In this document: positions 7,168-16,738 of the stretch, one piece after another
How the letters are laid out: each line of letters starts with the position of its first letter
How positions within the stretch are numbered: the first letter of the stretch is position 1
Assembly (NCBI GenBank): GCA_965262245.1
Contig: OZ253507.1
Location: forward strand, 9,486,001 to 9,550,000
Direction of reading: 5' to 3'
DNA length: 64,000 bases
From: SMYC01 sp965262245
GTDB taxonomy: Bacteria; Acidobacteriota; Vicinamibacteria; Marinacidobacterales; SMYC01
Position numbers and translations under genes: made by a program
The notes under the pieces: generated by a model
The model's input: the letters and a program-made list of their open reading frames with translations, nothing else
What the model was told of the DNA's origin: nothing
Database searches by the model: none

Positions 7168-8601
7168 GTGATGATTTGGCGCTCGATCGAGTTTCGTCTC
7201 ACCGCGTGGTATGCGGTGGCGCTCTTCGCCGGCTTCGTCGTAGTGACGCTGGTCTTGCTCTGGGCCGTCCGATACGCCGTCGTGGACGCGATCGACGACC
7301 GTTTGCTAGAGCGCGTCGAGCGACTGGTCGACGTCGTCGCGGAAGAGATCGAGGAAGAAGCGCCCGAGGACGACGAGGACGACGCCGACGAGGCGGATGC
7401 CGAGCTCCGCGTAGAGCTCGAAGAAGAACTGGTCGACTACGTTTTTGCACTTCCCGAAGGCGCCCTCAGTCAAATTCGCGATGCGGCAGACCGCTTGATC
7501 TTTCCCACCGCGGCGGCGGCTGTCCTTCCTTGGCGGCGCGGCGGTGGCGATCCCGAGCTCTATACAGTAGAAGCCAAGGGTGTTCCCTACCGCGTCGTCA
7601 TTCAGGAAACGGGGCTTCCTGAGCTCAGCTACGGCGTGCTTCTAGCGAGCTCGCTGGAAGTGTTGGACGACATCCGTGCGCGCGTTTTCCAGGCGCTCTT
7701 CATCGTCACTCCCCTCGCGCTCCTTTTGAGCTGTGTGGGTGGATTCCTCATCGCGCGTCGTGCGCTCCGGCCCGTCGACGTGATCAGCGAGGCGGCCTCG
7801 GCCATCACCGTCTCGAACCTCGAGCGGCGAATTCCATCACGCGACAGCGGCGATGCACTCGAGCGGTTGACGACGACATTCAACGCAATGCTCGAACGGC
7901 TGCAGGTGTCGGTCGCCAGAATCGAACAATTCAGCGCGGACGCATCCCACGAGCTGCGAACCCCGATATCGGTCATCCGCACGACCGCGGAGCTGGCCAT
8001 TCGTCACGGCCGGACACCCGATGGCTATCGCGCCGATATCGCCGATATCGAGGCGGAATCGAAGCATCTCAGCGACCTCATCGGCGTTTTGTTGATGCTC
8101 GCGCGCGATGGCGGCGGCAACGAGGTGCCGATGGCGCGCGTGGACCTCGTCCACTTGGCTACCGATGTCACCCGCAGGTTCGAGAGCGACGCGCAGGAGA
8201 AGGCTCTCGCGCTCGAGCTCGAAACACCCGATGGCGCCGTCCACGTGACAGGGAACGAGCCGGCGCTACGCCGCATGCTCGCGTCGCTGCTCGAGAACGC
8301 GCTCGCGCATACGGAAAGCGGGAGTATCACGGTTGTGGTGGACGATGAGGCCGCGTGCGTACGGCTCCGGGTCCGCGATACCGGTGAAGGCATGCCCGAA
8401 GAAGCACTCTCGCACATCTTCGATCGTTTCTATCGCCTGGAAGCATCGAGAAGCCGCTCCGAAGGTAGGGTCGGGCTGGGGCTTTCGATCGCAAAGCGCA
8501 TCGCGGAGCTGCACGGTGCGGAGCTCACAGTCGAGAGCCGCCCGGGCGAAGGAGCCGAGTTTACGGTGCGCTTTCTTCGAATCAATGAAGAACCGCCATG
8601 A
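7168..8601 (+). CDS. Sensor histidine kinase with acidic periplasmic domain
   Basis: A 477-residue inner-membrane kinase (GTG 7168, or ATG 7171). It has a membrane segment at about 14-37, a periplasmic sensor region of about 130 residues, a second membrane segment at about 172-194, HAMP, HisKA with phospho-acceptor His in SHELRTPISV (about 261), and a complete ATPase domain (N box LLENALAH, G1 DTGEGMP, F box FDRFYR, G2 GLGLSIAKR). The start of the periplasmic region is remarkably acidic (about 20 Asp/Glu within residues 56-90, for example EDDEDDADEADAE), suggesting a cation or cationic-peptide sensor. It pairs with the adjacent OmpR-type regulator. Confidence 0.92.
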   Translation: MMIWRSIEFRLTAWYAVALFAGFVVVTLVLLWAVRYAVVDAIDDRLLERVERLVDVVAEEIEEEAPEDDEDDADEADAELRVELEEELVDYVFALPEGALSQIRDAADRLIFPTAAAAVLPWRRGGGDPELYTVEAKGVPYRVVIQETGLPELSYGVLLASSLEVLDDIRARVFQALFIVTPLALLLSCVGGFLIARRALRPVDVISEAASAITVSNLERRIPSRDSGDALERLTTTFNAMLERLQVSVARIEQFSADASHELRTPISVIRTTAELAIRHGRTPDGYRADIADIEAESKHLSDLIGVLLMLARDGGGNEVPMARVDLVHLATDVTRRFESDAQEKALALELETPDGAVHVTGNEPALRRMLASLLENALAHTESGSITVVVDDEAACVRLRVRDTGEGMPEEALSHIFDRFYRLEASRSRSEGRVGLGLSIAKRIAELHGAELTVESRPGEGAEFTVRFLRINEEPP

Positions 8602-8792
8602 GGCGACGATCGAGGCTCGCCTCGCTCGCCGGTTTTGCTCGTCTTTCCGAGTCCGCTGCTCTTTGCGAACGACGACGCTACCTTCGATCCGTCACGCGTC
8701 GTCTCGAGCACCGCGAGGTTTTCGAGGACGACGGAGAGCGGTTTCCTAGCTTCATTGCGCCTTCTCGTCCGCGGTTTCAAGAATCTCAATGA
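8598..8792 (+). pseudogene. Possible broken small exported protein
   Basis: An ATG at 8598 overlaps the kinase stop (ATGA) and begins MRRRSRLASLAGF. One base later the adjacent frame continues with a signal-peptide-like LLVFPSPLLFAN and then a polar stretch. Together they resemble a small exported protein that might have been the third gene of the two-component operon, but the frames do not join cleanly and no family is recognised. Confidence 0.25.
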
Positions 8793-8889
8793 CGACAAGA
8801 GAGAACTTTGTGATCTTCGGCTTGGGCTTGGGAGCGGACTGCGGCGCGCGCCGCGAAAGGCGTGCCCAAATGAGAGCGCTCGCGGTGTC

Positions 8890-9729
8890 TCACCGGGTGC
8901 TGTGCGATCCTTCGATCGCGCGCTGGATCGCTTCCACCGAGGCAGTTGCCCGGATGTCGACGAGCCGTCTACCCTTTCTGATCGTGTTTTCCTTCGGCTC
9001 GATGCTGATCCCGTTGATGGAAGCTTTTCCTGCGGCGACGCGCTGATCGTGGCGCACCATCGTCGGGTCGACCGTCATGATGATCGCGTTGACGCTGTAG
9101 TCGTCGTGGATGCCTTCCGACACCTCGGCCTTGCCCGCGACCCGTTCGACGGCTCGGTCGGAGAGCTGCCAGCTGTCGTAGTATTCGCGCACGAAGTGAA
9201 TCCGAGCGTCTTCGCCGGCCCACTTTGCCGTCAATTCCTCGGTGACTTCCTGGAGGCCTCGTTGGTTTCCGCCGCTGTCGCCAATCAAGATGATGTGCTC
9301 GAAACCGTGCTGTTTCAGGCTGGTGGCGACGTCGGAAAGGATGGCCTTGTACGTTTCCATGCGGACAGGAATCGTGCCGGGGTAGCGCGGTGTTTCGGGA
9401 GAGCCGGGCTCGAAAAGAATCAGTGGAGCGATCAGCGCGTCTCCCAGCTTCCGAGCGATAGCCTCCGTCGTGGCCTCGAGCACGTGGCCGTGCTTGGCCG
9501 TCGCCACATAGGGGCCGTTTTGTTCGTGGCTGCCCGCCGCGATGATGGCGGTTGTCATGCCATCCTTGATGGCATCGTGCACTTCCATCCACGTCAGCTC
9601 TTCCATCCATACGCTGTCGATTGCTGCGATCGGACGCGGCACGTCCAGATTCAGCTCCCGTCGTTGAGCGATGGCCGGAAGGGCAAGCGCCAGGATTGCG
9701 ACCAGGACCCAAAGTTTCGAATCGTTCAT
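8890..9729 (-). CDS. Exported creatininase-family amidohydrolase
   Basis: A 279-residue protein with a signal peptide (NDSKLWVLVAILALALPAIA) and the creatininase fold. Typical features are the metal-site region AAGSHEQNGPYVATAKHGHV (creatininase SHExxGPHLP), PRYPGTIPVR, ILIGDSGGN with conserved Asp, and EYYDSW. The family includes creatinine amidohydrolase, mycofactocin protein MftE and riboflavin-pathway ArfB. An exported version is common in Acidobacteriota but its substrate is unknown. Start ATG 9729. It is divergent from the glycosyltransferase gene at 9912. Confidence 0.85.
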   Translation of the reverse strand: MNDSKLWVLVAILALALPAIAQRRELNLDVPRPIAAIDSVWMEELTWMEVHDAIKDGMTTAIIAAGSHEQNGPYVATAKHGHVLEATTEAIARKLGDALIAPLILFEPGSPETPRYPGTIPVRMETYKAILSDVATSLKQHGFEHIILIGDSGGNQRGLQEVTEELTAKWAGEDARIHFVREYYDSWQLSDRAVERVAGKAEVSEGIHDDYSVNAIIMTVDPTMVRHDQRVAAGKASINGISIEPKENTIRKGRRLVDIRATASVEAIQRAIEGSHSTR

Positions 9730-9872
9730 TGGTGGGAACCTCCTGCGCGAATCCGCCTCCGAATATGGCTAGTCGAGTTTCGCGCCGCTCGACTCTACCC
9801 GATTCCTCAGATCCAGGCACGAACGTAAAACGGGTAGCTAGGCAACGCACCGGCTGGGTGAAGGACCTTTTC

Positions 9873-9904
9873 TTCACAATTTCTTCAGAGAATCTGCTTA
9901 TAAT
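9873..9904 (+). promoter_or_regulatory. Putative promoter of glycosyltransferase operon
   Basis: TATAAT at 9899-9904 with a weak TTCACA at 9873-9878 (20-bp spacer). The GTG start of the next gene lies 7 bp after the -10 box, so transcription would start at or next to the start codon and give a leaderless mRNA. Confidence 0.4.
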
Positions 9905-9911
9905 ATCGAGC

Positions 9912-10718
9912 GTGATCTCCGTCGTCGTCCCAATCCGAGACGAGCGCGACAACATCGAGCCTCTAGTTGCGGCGGTCCACGAAGCTCTGGGCGGGCGCAA
10001 ATTCGAGATCGTTTGCGTCGACGACGGAAGCACGGACCTATTGCAGTCGTTGGTGAGCCGTTTTCCTTGTGTCCGGATGGTCAGGCACGAGCTCTCCCGC
10101 GGGCAAAGCGCGGCGATACTCTCCGGCGTCGGCGCCGCAGAGGGTGAGTGGGTCGTCACCCTCGACGGCGACGGGCAGAACGATCCCGCCGACATTCCCG
10201 TCCTGTTCCATGCTGCAGAGCGCGCTTCGTCTGCGCCGGCGATGGTGGTGGGATGGCGGAAAAATCGACAGGACCCCTGGGTCAAACGGATTTCGTCGAA
10301 ATGGGCGAATATCGCCTACCGATCGCTCATCGGTGGGGCTGCGCCCGACATAGGTTGCGGTATCAAGCTCTTTCGCCGAGAAACGTTTCTCAATCTGCCC
10401 ACCTTCGATCACATGCACCGATTCCTGCCTGCATTGGTGCAAATGCAACGAGGCGCCGTTTGTTCGGTCGAAGTGCGCCATCGAGCTCGACGGCGCGGTC
10501 GGTCCAAATACGGGATCCATGATCGGCTGTGGGCCGGCATCATCGATTTGATCGGAGTCCGATGGCTCCAAAAACGTGCACTCGGAGCACCGCTCGACCG
10601 ACCGCAAACCGGCGCTGTCCAAGCGCATCCGGACCGGGATTGGACCGAGCTCAGCCGACCATCGATCGACCACTCGCCGTCAACGGCACACGCCGCCGGG
10701 CTGAATGAGTCGCGATAG
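9912..10718 (+). CDS. Family 2 polyprenyl-phosphate glycosyltransferase
   Basis: A 268-residue GT2 enzyme of the dolichol-phosphate mannosyltransferase/ArnC type. It shows ISVVVPIRDERDNIEPL, the nucleotide-binding CVDDGS and the catalytic DGDGQNDP (usually DGDLQ), SRGQSAAI, and PDIGCGIKLFRRE. Near the C-terminus, SKYGIHDRLWAGIIDLIGV resembles the interfacial segment of enzymes that act on undecaprenyl phosphate, but there are no trailing membrane helices. It probably loads a sugar onto a lipid carrier for the GT39 protein encoded immediately downstream, whose start overlaps this gene. Start GTG 9912 is set by the N-terminal strand of the fold. Confidence 0.85.
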   Translation: MISVVVPIRDERDNIEPLVAAVHEALGGRKFEIVCVDDGSTDLLQSLVSRFPCVRMVRHELSRGQSAAILSGVGAAEGEWVVTLDGDGQNDPADIPVLFHAAERASSAPAMVVGWRKNRQDPWVKRISSKWANIAYRSLIGGAAPDIGCGIKLFRRETFLNLPTFDHMHRFLPALVQMQRGAVCSVEVRHRARRRGRSKYGIHDRLWAGIIDLIGVRWLQKRALGAPLDRPQTGAVQAHPDRDWTELSRPSIDHSPSTAHAAGLNESR

Positions 10719-12483
10719 CTCTCCTGCCGCGCTCCTTCCGAACGGCGTTCGCAGCTCGCGAATCGGAAACGTCGACACGGCGCGAGCGACGCTCACGACG
10801 CTTTTATCATTTCTCTTTGCCGGGGTGCTGATTTTCGGCCGCCTCGGGTCGTTGCCTCTCCTCGACCCAGACGAGGGACGCAACGCCGAAGTGGCCCGAG
10901 AAATGGCGGAAGCGGGCCGCTGGCTCGTGCCGACCTACAACGGCCTTCCTTATCTGGACAAGCCGGCTCTCTATTTTCGACTCGTGGCTTTGTCCCTGAC
11001 GTCGTTTGGGAATACTGAGTTCGCCGCGCGCCTGCCTTCTGTCTTGTTTGCGCTCGCCCTACTCGTGCTCGTTTATCGCTTCAGCCGCCGGGAATACGGC
11101 GCGCGCGCGGCCGCGCTGGCCGTCATCGTCGTAGCGGCGATGCCGCTCTATCAAGCTCTCGCGCGGACCGTCATTTTCGACATGGCGCTCGCTTTCTTCG
11201 TGTGCGCTGCTATTCTCGCGGGGTTTCACGCAGAGGAGGTCGAAGGTCGCGCGCGGCGGCGGTGGTACGCTTTGAGTGCGGCACTGGCAGCTTTCGCCAC
11301 TCTAACCAAAGGTCCGGTGGGGCTCCTGCTCCCCGCCATCGTTTTAGTATCTTTTTCCGTCGTCGAGCGCCGAGCGGGTGTGCTCCGGCGGATCCTCCAC
11401 CCTTTGAACCTGGCCATTTTTGTCGCTCTCGTGCTCCCCTGGTTCATCGGAGTTAGCCTGGAGAGGCCGGATTTCCCCTATTACGGTCTCGTGAAGGAGA
11501 GCCTGGAGCGGCTTGTCACGCCTTCGTTCGCCCGTACGGGGCCGCTCTACTACTACGTGCCTGTGATGATTGCGGTCTGCTTCGCCTGGAGCTGCTTGGT
11601 ACCGGGAGGGGCACTGCTGGCTTGGCGGCGTCGCGCAACATGGACCCGCGCCGACCGACTCCTGATCGTCTGGGTGATTGCGGTTCCGGTTTTCTTCTCG
11701 GTATCGCAATCCAAGCTCGCGGGTTATGTGCTGACCGCGACCGTAGCCCTCGGTATTCTGGTGGCCCGTTTTTTCGACCGTGCCCTCGACGATCAAACGG
11801 CGGACCCCGCCCGCGTCGTCGCTTGAGGTTCGGTCCTACTACTCATCTCGAGTAGCGCCGCCGCGGTGTGGCTCGCGATCGAGCTCCTGTCGCCCGGCGC
11901 GCTGACCTCGTATTTCGAGATTCGTAGCGGGGATTACGAAAGAGCCAAAGCTCTCTTCCCGGGCTTGTTGATAACGTGCTTACTGCTCGCGGCGATATCG
12001 TTCGTGGCCGCGTATACGCGAAAGGTCGCCGTTGCGCTATGCGCGTTCATGCTGTTTCCGGTTGGCCTTTTGACCGTCTCGTTCGAAGGATTGAGAGCCG
12101 CCGCACAAGAAACGTCTTCCTTTCAGCTTGCCCGGGACGTGCAATCCATCACTTCCGAGGCGACCGTTGCGTGCCTCGTTTGCTATCCCACAGGGCTGGC
12201 GTTTTACCTGCAACGCGAGCTCGTGCTCGTGACCGTGGATGGGCGCGAAACGACGAGCAACTACATTCCTTTCTACCTTGCTAGCGAGCCTTGGCCTTCG
12301 CAAGTTGTCTCCGTGTTGCGAACGCGCGAATGGCTCCGCTCGCGCAAAGGTGCGGTCCTTCTTCTAGCGCGCGGTGAGCGCGTTTTGACGCTGCAACGAT
12401 TGGCTGCGACGAGAGGGGGCACGGTGCAGACCTTGTCGCACGGGTGGTACGGTCTCCACCTCCCGGCGCCACACGCCTCCTGA
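10705..12483 (+). pseudogene. ArnT/GT39-like membrane glycosyltransferase, in-frame TGA
   Basis: A multi-pass protein of about 590 residues that would transfer sugar from a lipid carrier (PMT/ArnT type). The first periplasmic loop carries the catalytic-type LLDPDEGRNAEVAREM and PYLDKPALYF. About ten membrane segments follow, then a C-terminal periplasmic part. A TGA at 11824-11826 interrupts the frame; translation continues in the same frame with VLLLISSSAAAVWLAIELL and runs to 12483. TGA could come from CGA by one C-to-T change. The N-terminal 373 residues might still fold, but the C-terminal domain is lost. The gene overlaps the upstream GT2 by 14 bp. Confidence 0.8.
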
Positions 12484-12491
12484 GCTGGATC

Positions 12492-14003
12492 ATGTGCGGT
12501 ATTTGCGGTGTCGTGAGATGGAACGGCGCCGACGCGCATGTGAACGCGCGAACGCGCGCGATGCGTGAGCAGCTGGAGCATCGCGGCCCGGACGATCGCG
12601 GCTTGGAATCCGATAACCGAGCCGTCCTCGGCGCGACGAGGTTGATGATTCGCGGCTCGGCGGAAGGTCGCCAGCCTCTGCGGGACGTGAAAACGAGCGT
12701 CGTTGTCGCTTGCAACGGTGAGATCGACAATCATCACGCGTTGAGGCGCTGGCTGCTGGACCGCGGGCGCCATCCAGCTCCGGGAAGCGACGTGACCGTA
12801 TTGACGGACCTCTATGCCGAGCTCGGCAACGCATTCGTGGACGCGCTCGAAGGCCCGTTCGCCTTGGCGCTCTGGGACCCAGCCGAGGACATACTGTTGC
12901 TTGCCCGCGACCGTGCCGGTGAACGGCCGCTTTTCTACTACGAGGGTGAGGATGAAGTGGTCTTCGCGACAGAGTTGTCCGCGCTCGCCCTGGATTCAGG
13001 CGCCGAGTGCCGGCTGGACCGAAAGAGCTTGCAGCACTATTTGCGTTTCGGACGATTTCCCGCACCGCTCACCCCGCTCGACAAGATTCGAAAGCTGGCT
13101 CCTGGCGAGGTCGTGAGCTTCGACGAGACCGGTCGGTCCGATCGGAAGTACTGGCACTGGGCTCTCGGCACAGCGAGGCGGTCGCCAAGCGTCGATGCTT
13201 TTGACGACGTTTTCGTCGAGGCCGTCCGTCGCCAAACCGATTGCGACGTGGACTTCGGTGTCTTCCTGAGCGGAGGGATCGACTCGGCGCTCGTCGCCGC
13301 GGTGGCGCGCCGACTTCATCCCGACCGAAAGCTGCGTTCCTACACCATTCGCTTCCGCGAGGCGTCCTACGACGAAGGCGTGGCGGCGATGACGGTTGCG
13401 GAACGTCTCGACCTCGAGCCTGAATCCGTGTGGGTCCGGGCCGAGGACTATCCCGTGAAGATCCGCGAACTGGTGCGCATGACAGGAGAGCCGTTGGGCG
13501 ATCCCGCCTGGGTTCCGACGGCGCTCCTAGCGGAGCGTGCCGCTCGCGATGTGAAAATGGTACTGGTTGGAGAAGGTGGGGACGAAGTGTTCGGTGGGTA
13601 TCCGACTTATCTTGGCGCGATCGTGGCGGAGCGATTCGACCGCCTGCCTACTCCACTTCGCCGGGCGATCGCGTGGCTCGCTCATCGGTGGCCGGTGAGC
13701 GACCGCAAGGTGACGCTTTCCTTCCTTCTCAAAAGATTCGTGGATGGAGCAGGGAGGGAGCCCTTGGCGCGTCACCTATTGTGGACTTCGGCGATCCCTC
13801 CGGCTCTCCTCGTTCGACTCGGCGCGGAGCCACCGGCGCCTCTAACGTCTCCGCTCGAGCTCGAGGTTCTGGACGCGGTGCAAAAACACGACCTCGAAGG
13901 CTACCTCGCAGAGGGACTTCTCACCAAAGCCGATCGGGCGTCTCTCGGTTGGGCGCTGGAGCCTCGAGCGCCCTTTCTCGATCGCGCTGTGCTGGAATTC
14001 TGA
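12492..14003 (+). pseudogene. Glutamine-hydrolysing asparagine synthetase, C-terminally truncated
   Basis: 503 residues of an AsnB-type enzyme. The N-terminal glutamine amidotransferase domain begins MCGICGVV with nucleophile Cys2 and has HRGPDD and CNGEID. The synthetase domain has the PP-loop SGGIDS and VGEGGDEVFGGYP. ATG 12492 is chosen because Cys2 must follow the start. Normal enzymes continue 80 to 130 residues past LDRAVLEF. Here a TGA follows; the next in-frame codons (LSVALL) still look like the family, and then unrelated integrase sequence begins. Within a glycan locus, AsnB homologues often amidate sugar acids. It is probably inactive. Confidence 0.85.
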
Positions 14004-14043
14004 CTGAGCGTGGCGTTGTTGCAAGCAATCGCTTCCACAGGGT

Positions 14044-14568
14044 TTGACTCCTGAGGAGATCCGAAAGGTGCTTGCCGCTTGTCCGCCGACTCCACGAGGC
14101 CTTCGGGATCGAGCGGCCCTGCTGCTCCTGATTCGCCTCGGGCTCCGTGCGGGTGACGTATCGAAGCTGCGCTTCTCGGATCTTTGTTTCGAGACGGCCA
14201 CGATCCGCGTATTGGGGAAGGGACGTCGCGAGGTCCGGCTTCCGCTACCACAGGATGTGGGTGATGCCCTGCTCGAGTACGTGAGAGTCGGACGACCCCG
14301 GATACAGAACGAGTTCGTTTTCCTGCGCGCGATCGCCCCCTTTGAGCCGTTCTGCATACGCCAAGCCGGCAAAGGGGTCTGCCATATCGCCCATGCGACC
14401 CTGCAACGAGCCGGTGTCCAGCCCCCGAAGCGCGGCTCGCATGTCTTCCGGCATACGGCTGCCTGCCAGATGCTGCGCCAGGGAGTCGGCCTCGAGGGAA
14501 TCGCCGAGGTCTTGCTTACCCAGCGGCAGCCTGAACTGTTCGCCCACTGGGCGCTCACTCGGCCATAG
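14044..14568 (+). pseudogene. Tyrosine recombinase fragment
   Basis: The catalytic domain of a phage-type/Xer-like integrase, 174 residues. The first catalytic Arg is in RLGLRAGDVSKL, the beta-strand Lys in VLGKGRREV and the His-x-x-Arg in HVFRHTAA. The N-terminal DNA-binding domain is absent and the frame leaves the family after LRQGVGLEGIAEVL, so the second His/Trp and the nucleophile Tyr are missing. It lies between truncated asnB and a group II intron end, and could be cargo of the neighbouring IS91 element or an unrelated integron or island remnant. Confidence 0.7.
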
Positions 14569-14580
14569 GCTGGACAATAA

Positions 14581-14653
14581 GAGCCGTATGAGCTGAGAGG
14601 TTCACGTCCGGATCCGTGAGCGCGGAGGGGTGCGATTCCCCTCCGCTACTCGA
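14581..14653 (+). ncRNA. Group II intron 3' end (domains V and VI)
   Basis: GAGCCGTATGAG, then a GAGA tetraloop region, then TTCACGTCCGGATC (14581-14614) folds as domain V, the catalytic hairpin of bacterial group II introns. It is followed by a second hairpin (GCGGAGGGG...CCCCTCCGC) ending CTACTCGAC, typical of domain VI and the 3' splice end of class C-like introns. Nothing upstream resembles a maturase or domains I to IV, so only the last 73 bases remain. It separates the truncated integrase from the truncated IS91 transposase. Confidence 0.7.
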
Positions 14654-15775
14654 CTTGGCCCAGCTCAGTCTACGTTGGCGGTGCCCGTCGCTGCGATCTT
14701 GCTCGCGTTGGTCGTTTTGGGTGTCATTAGAGGAATTTGGAAGGCCCGACTCTCGCCGGCGTTTTGCGCGTGAGGCGTTTGCATAATATCCCCAGTTTCG
14801 GGTCAGTTGCTGTCCGGTTTCGGGGATATGGTCGGTGACTCGGGCGATGAACTCGAGAACATCCCATCGCGCTATGCCGCCCGAAGGACCTTTCGAGCGT
14901 TTGGGTCGTGGCTGGTAAGTAACCTCAGCGCGTTCGTCGTCCCAGTTCAAACGCTCGAGGACAAGGGGGGAGCGAATCATGTAGCGACCGAGCCTAACGG
15001 CATCGGCAATGGTCTCGACCCGAACGCTCGCGTCTGCGGAGAAGCCGCTATGTTTCCAACTGAGCATGTTGTTGACGGTGTCGCGTCCGATGAGCTCTTT
15101 TTCTATCAAGAGACGAAAGACCTCGGCGCGGAAAAGCTCCTCGAGTTTGTCGGTATCCCAATAGAGCATGTGTCGGAATGTGCCATCTTTCAAAAAGCCG
15201 CCGTCTGTAATGAGCACATGGATGTGAGGATGAAAATTGAGCATTTCGCCAGCTGTGGCGATGAACCCTATGGCCCCCGCTACGATATCGTCGCGGTCAA
15301 AGTAGATTTGAAAATACAACCTGAGGGCTCGCCAAGCACACCCGGCCAACTCGCCCAGTAGTTTTCGATCGTAGCGGAAGAAGATTCTCAATCGTTTTGG
15401 GATGGTGAAAACGACCTGTCGGTGAGGGACATCTTCGAGCAGCTGTTCGCCGGCCCAATGCGCCCATATGAGCTCACGCTTTTTGTGGCAACTCGGACAT
15501 AGACATCTGGATTTGCATGAGAGTCCAACGACAAATTCGTACCCACAGGCTTTGCACCGCGCCCTTGCGAAGCCCGATTCCAAGATGCCACAATCTAAGA
15601 ATCGGTAGACGGTGTCGCGGACGATGGCTCTCAAGTAACCGAAGCTCTTCTCGAAACGTTGTTCATAGCGCAGGAGAAAAGACTCAAAGTGCTGAGCCAA
15701 CGCCCTGTAGAGGACGGATTTTTCCGGCTGTCGGCGACGATAGACGCGTTTTGGGCTGGTCTTGGTGCAGTCCAC
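14650..15775 (-). pseudogene. IS91-family transposase, 3'-truncated
   Basis: A rolling-circle (HUH, Y-transposase) protein. It has an N-terminal zinc region (CKACGYEF, CLCPSCHKK), IPKRLRIFFRYDRKL, the HUH motif NFHPHIHVLITDGGF, and a catalytic Tyr region with VRLGRYMIRSPL. The family usually continues with a zinc motif (CPRCG) near the C-terminus. Here the sequence stops being IS91-like at about RLSWAKS (14655), exactly where the group II intron end begins. Start is GTG 15775. Rolling-circle elements mobilise adjacent DNA, which may explain the mosaic around asnB. Confidence 0.8.
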
Positions 15776-16084
15776 CTTTAAGATGGACGAGAAAGCAACC
15801 CCGGAGCCTCCCTAGGCCGGCAAGAATAAAGTGCGCTCTAGGTCGGCGCGGACAAAGGCAACATCGAGAGCATGCTCTACGGCCGCTCCGAGCAGTTCGA
15901 GTGAGCCCGAAGGCTCGGTGGAGGGGTCGAGCGGGTCACCAAGCAGCAGCAGGTGCGCGCGGGAGCGGGGACCACCTCGAGTAGATTAGGATCAAGCTCG
16001 CGGCCTGGCGTTTCGAAGCCGCGCCGCTTCGAGGCCGCGTAAAGTCTAGCCGAGCTCTCGCCGTGTTCTCCCGCTTGAAATCTC
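15776..16084. other. No gene seen
   Basis: 309 bp between the IS91 transposase start and the SurA-like gene end. I found no convincing coding frame or RNA. The terminus and origin of the IS91 element would lie near its edges but cannot be placed. Confidence 0.35.
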
Positions 16085-16087
16085 GAG

Positions 16088-16738
16088 CTACCAGACGTAG
16101 CGTCTTATGCGGGCGCGTTGCTTCAGCCCGTCGAGCCACTGCTCGACGCGCTCGTTGAACTTCTGCTCTTCGAGTATGCGGCGGATTTGGTCGACTTCCT
16201 CGAGTGTCGGTGCGCGCTCCGTGGGGAGCTCGGGGATGAGCTCGGCGTCGAAGAAGCTCTGGATTTCCTCTTCGGTAACATAGGCGAGAGCGCGGAAGCG
16301 GCGCTCGAGGTAGCGGGTGACGGTGAGCTGACGGCGAATCTCCGAGAACAGCTCTTGCTCGCTTACGCTGCGCTCGGTGAGCATCGCCTCGAATGCGTCC
16401 TCGGTTGCGAACTCTTCACGCAGTGACGCCACCGCTTCGAGGACACGCTCCTCGGGTAGGGGGTCGTCCGTGAAACGCAGCACGTCCCTTTCGATGAGCC
16501 GCGCCTCGATGAGCCGCTCGACCACATCCGCGAGCTCGACGTTGTCGACGCCTCGAAGCTCGAGAAACCCCGCGGCTTGCTCCGCCTCTGACAGCGTTAC
16601 GACATCGCGGTCGATGATCGCCACGATGCGATCCACCAATTCCGGCTGCGAAGAAGTGAAGGCGCCACGAAGCAAGACAAGAGCAACAAAACACGCCACC
16701 CTGAATGCTGAATGCCGAATGCTGAATCCTGTCTTCAA
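16088..16738 (-). CDS. SurA-N-like periplasmic chaperone
   Basis: About 216 residues. A signal peptide (VACFVALVLLRGAFT) is followed by a SurA N-terminal domain: VDRIVAIIDRDVVTLSEAEQ, then VVERLIEARLIERDVLRF and helices to VSEQELFSEIRRQLTV. There is no parvulin isomerase domain, so this is a chaperone-only form. The start is likely TTG 16738, overlapping the stop of the Omp85 gene (TTGA) and implying translational coupling; an upstream in-frame ATG at 16807 lies inside that gene. Being last in a TamB-Omp85-SurA operon fits a role in delivering outer-membrane proteins to the Omp85 insertase. Confidence 0.75.
   Translation of the reverse strand: MKTGFSIRHSAFRVACFVALVLLRGAFTSSQPELVDRIVAIIDRDVVTLSEAEQAAGFLELRGVDNVELADVVERLIEARLIERDVLRFTDDPLPEERVLEAVASLREEFATEDAFEAMLTERSVSEQELFSEIRRQLTVTRYLERRFRALAYVTEEEIQSFFDAELIPELPTERAPTLEEVDQIRRILEEQKFNERVEQWLDGLKQRARIRRYVW
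16701..16731. repeat. Short CTGAATG tandem repeat
   Basis: CTGAATG-CTGAATG-CCGAATG-CTGAATC within 31 bp, a degenerate 7-bp tandem array. It lies inside the signal-peptide coding part of the SurA-like gene, just after the upstream gene's stop, so changes in copy number would shift the reading frame. Confidence 0.6.

Noticed and set aside
8969..10285. 438-residue minus-strand frame across the creatininase and the glycosyltransferase start
   Set aside because: Out-of-frame shadow; the middle part is the creatininase sequence in a wrong frame.
11824..11826. Selenocysteine or reassigned TGA in the GT39 gene
   Set aside because: No Cys is expected at this site, no SECIS-like structure stands out, and many intact genes here end in TGA.
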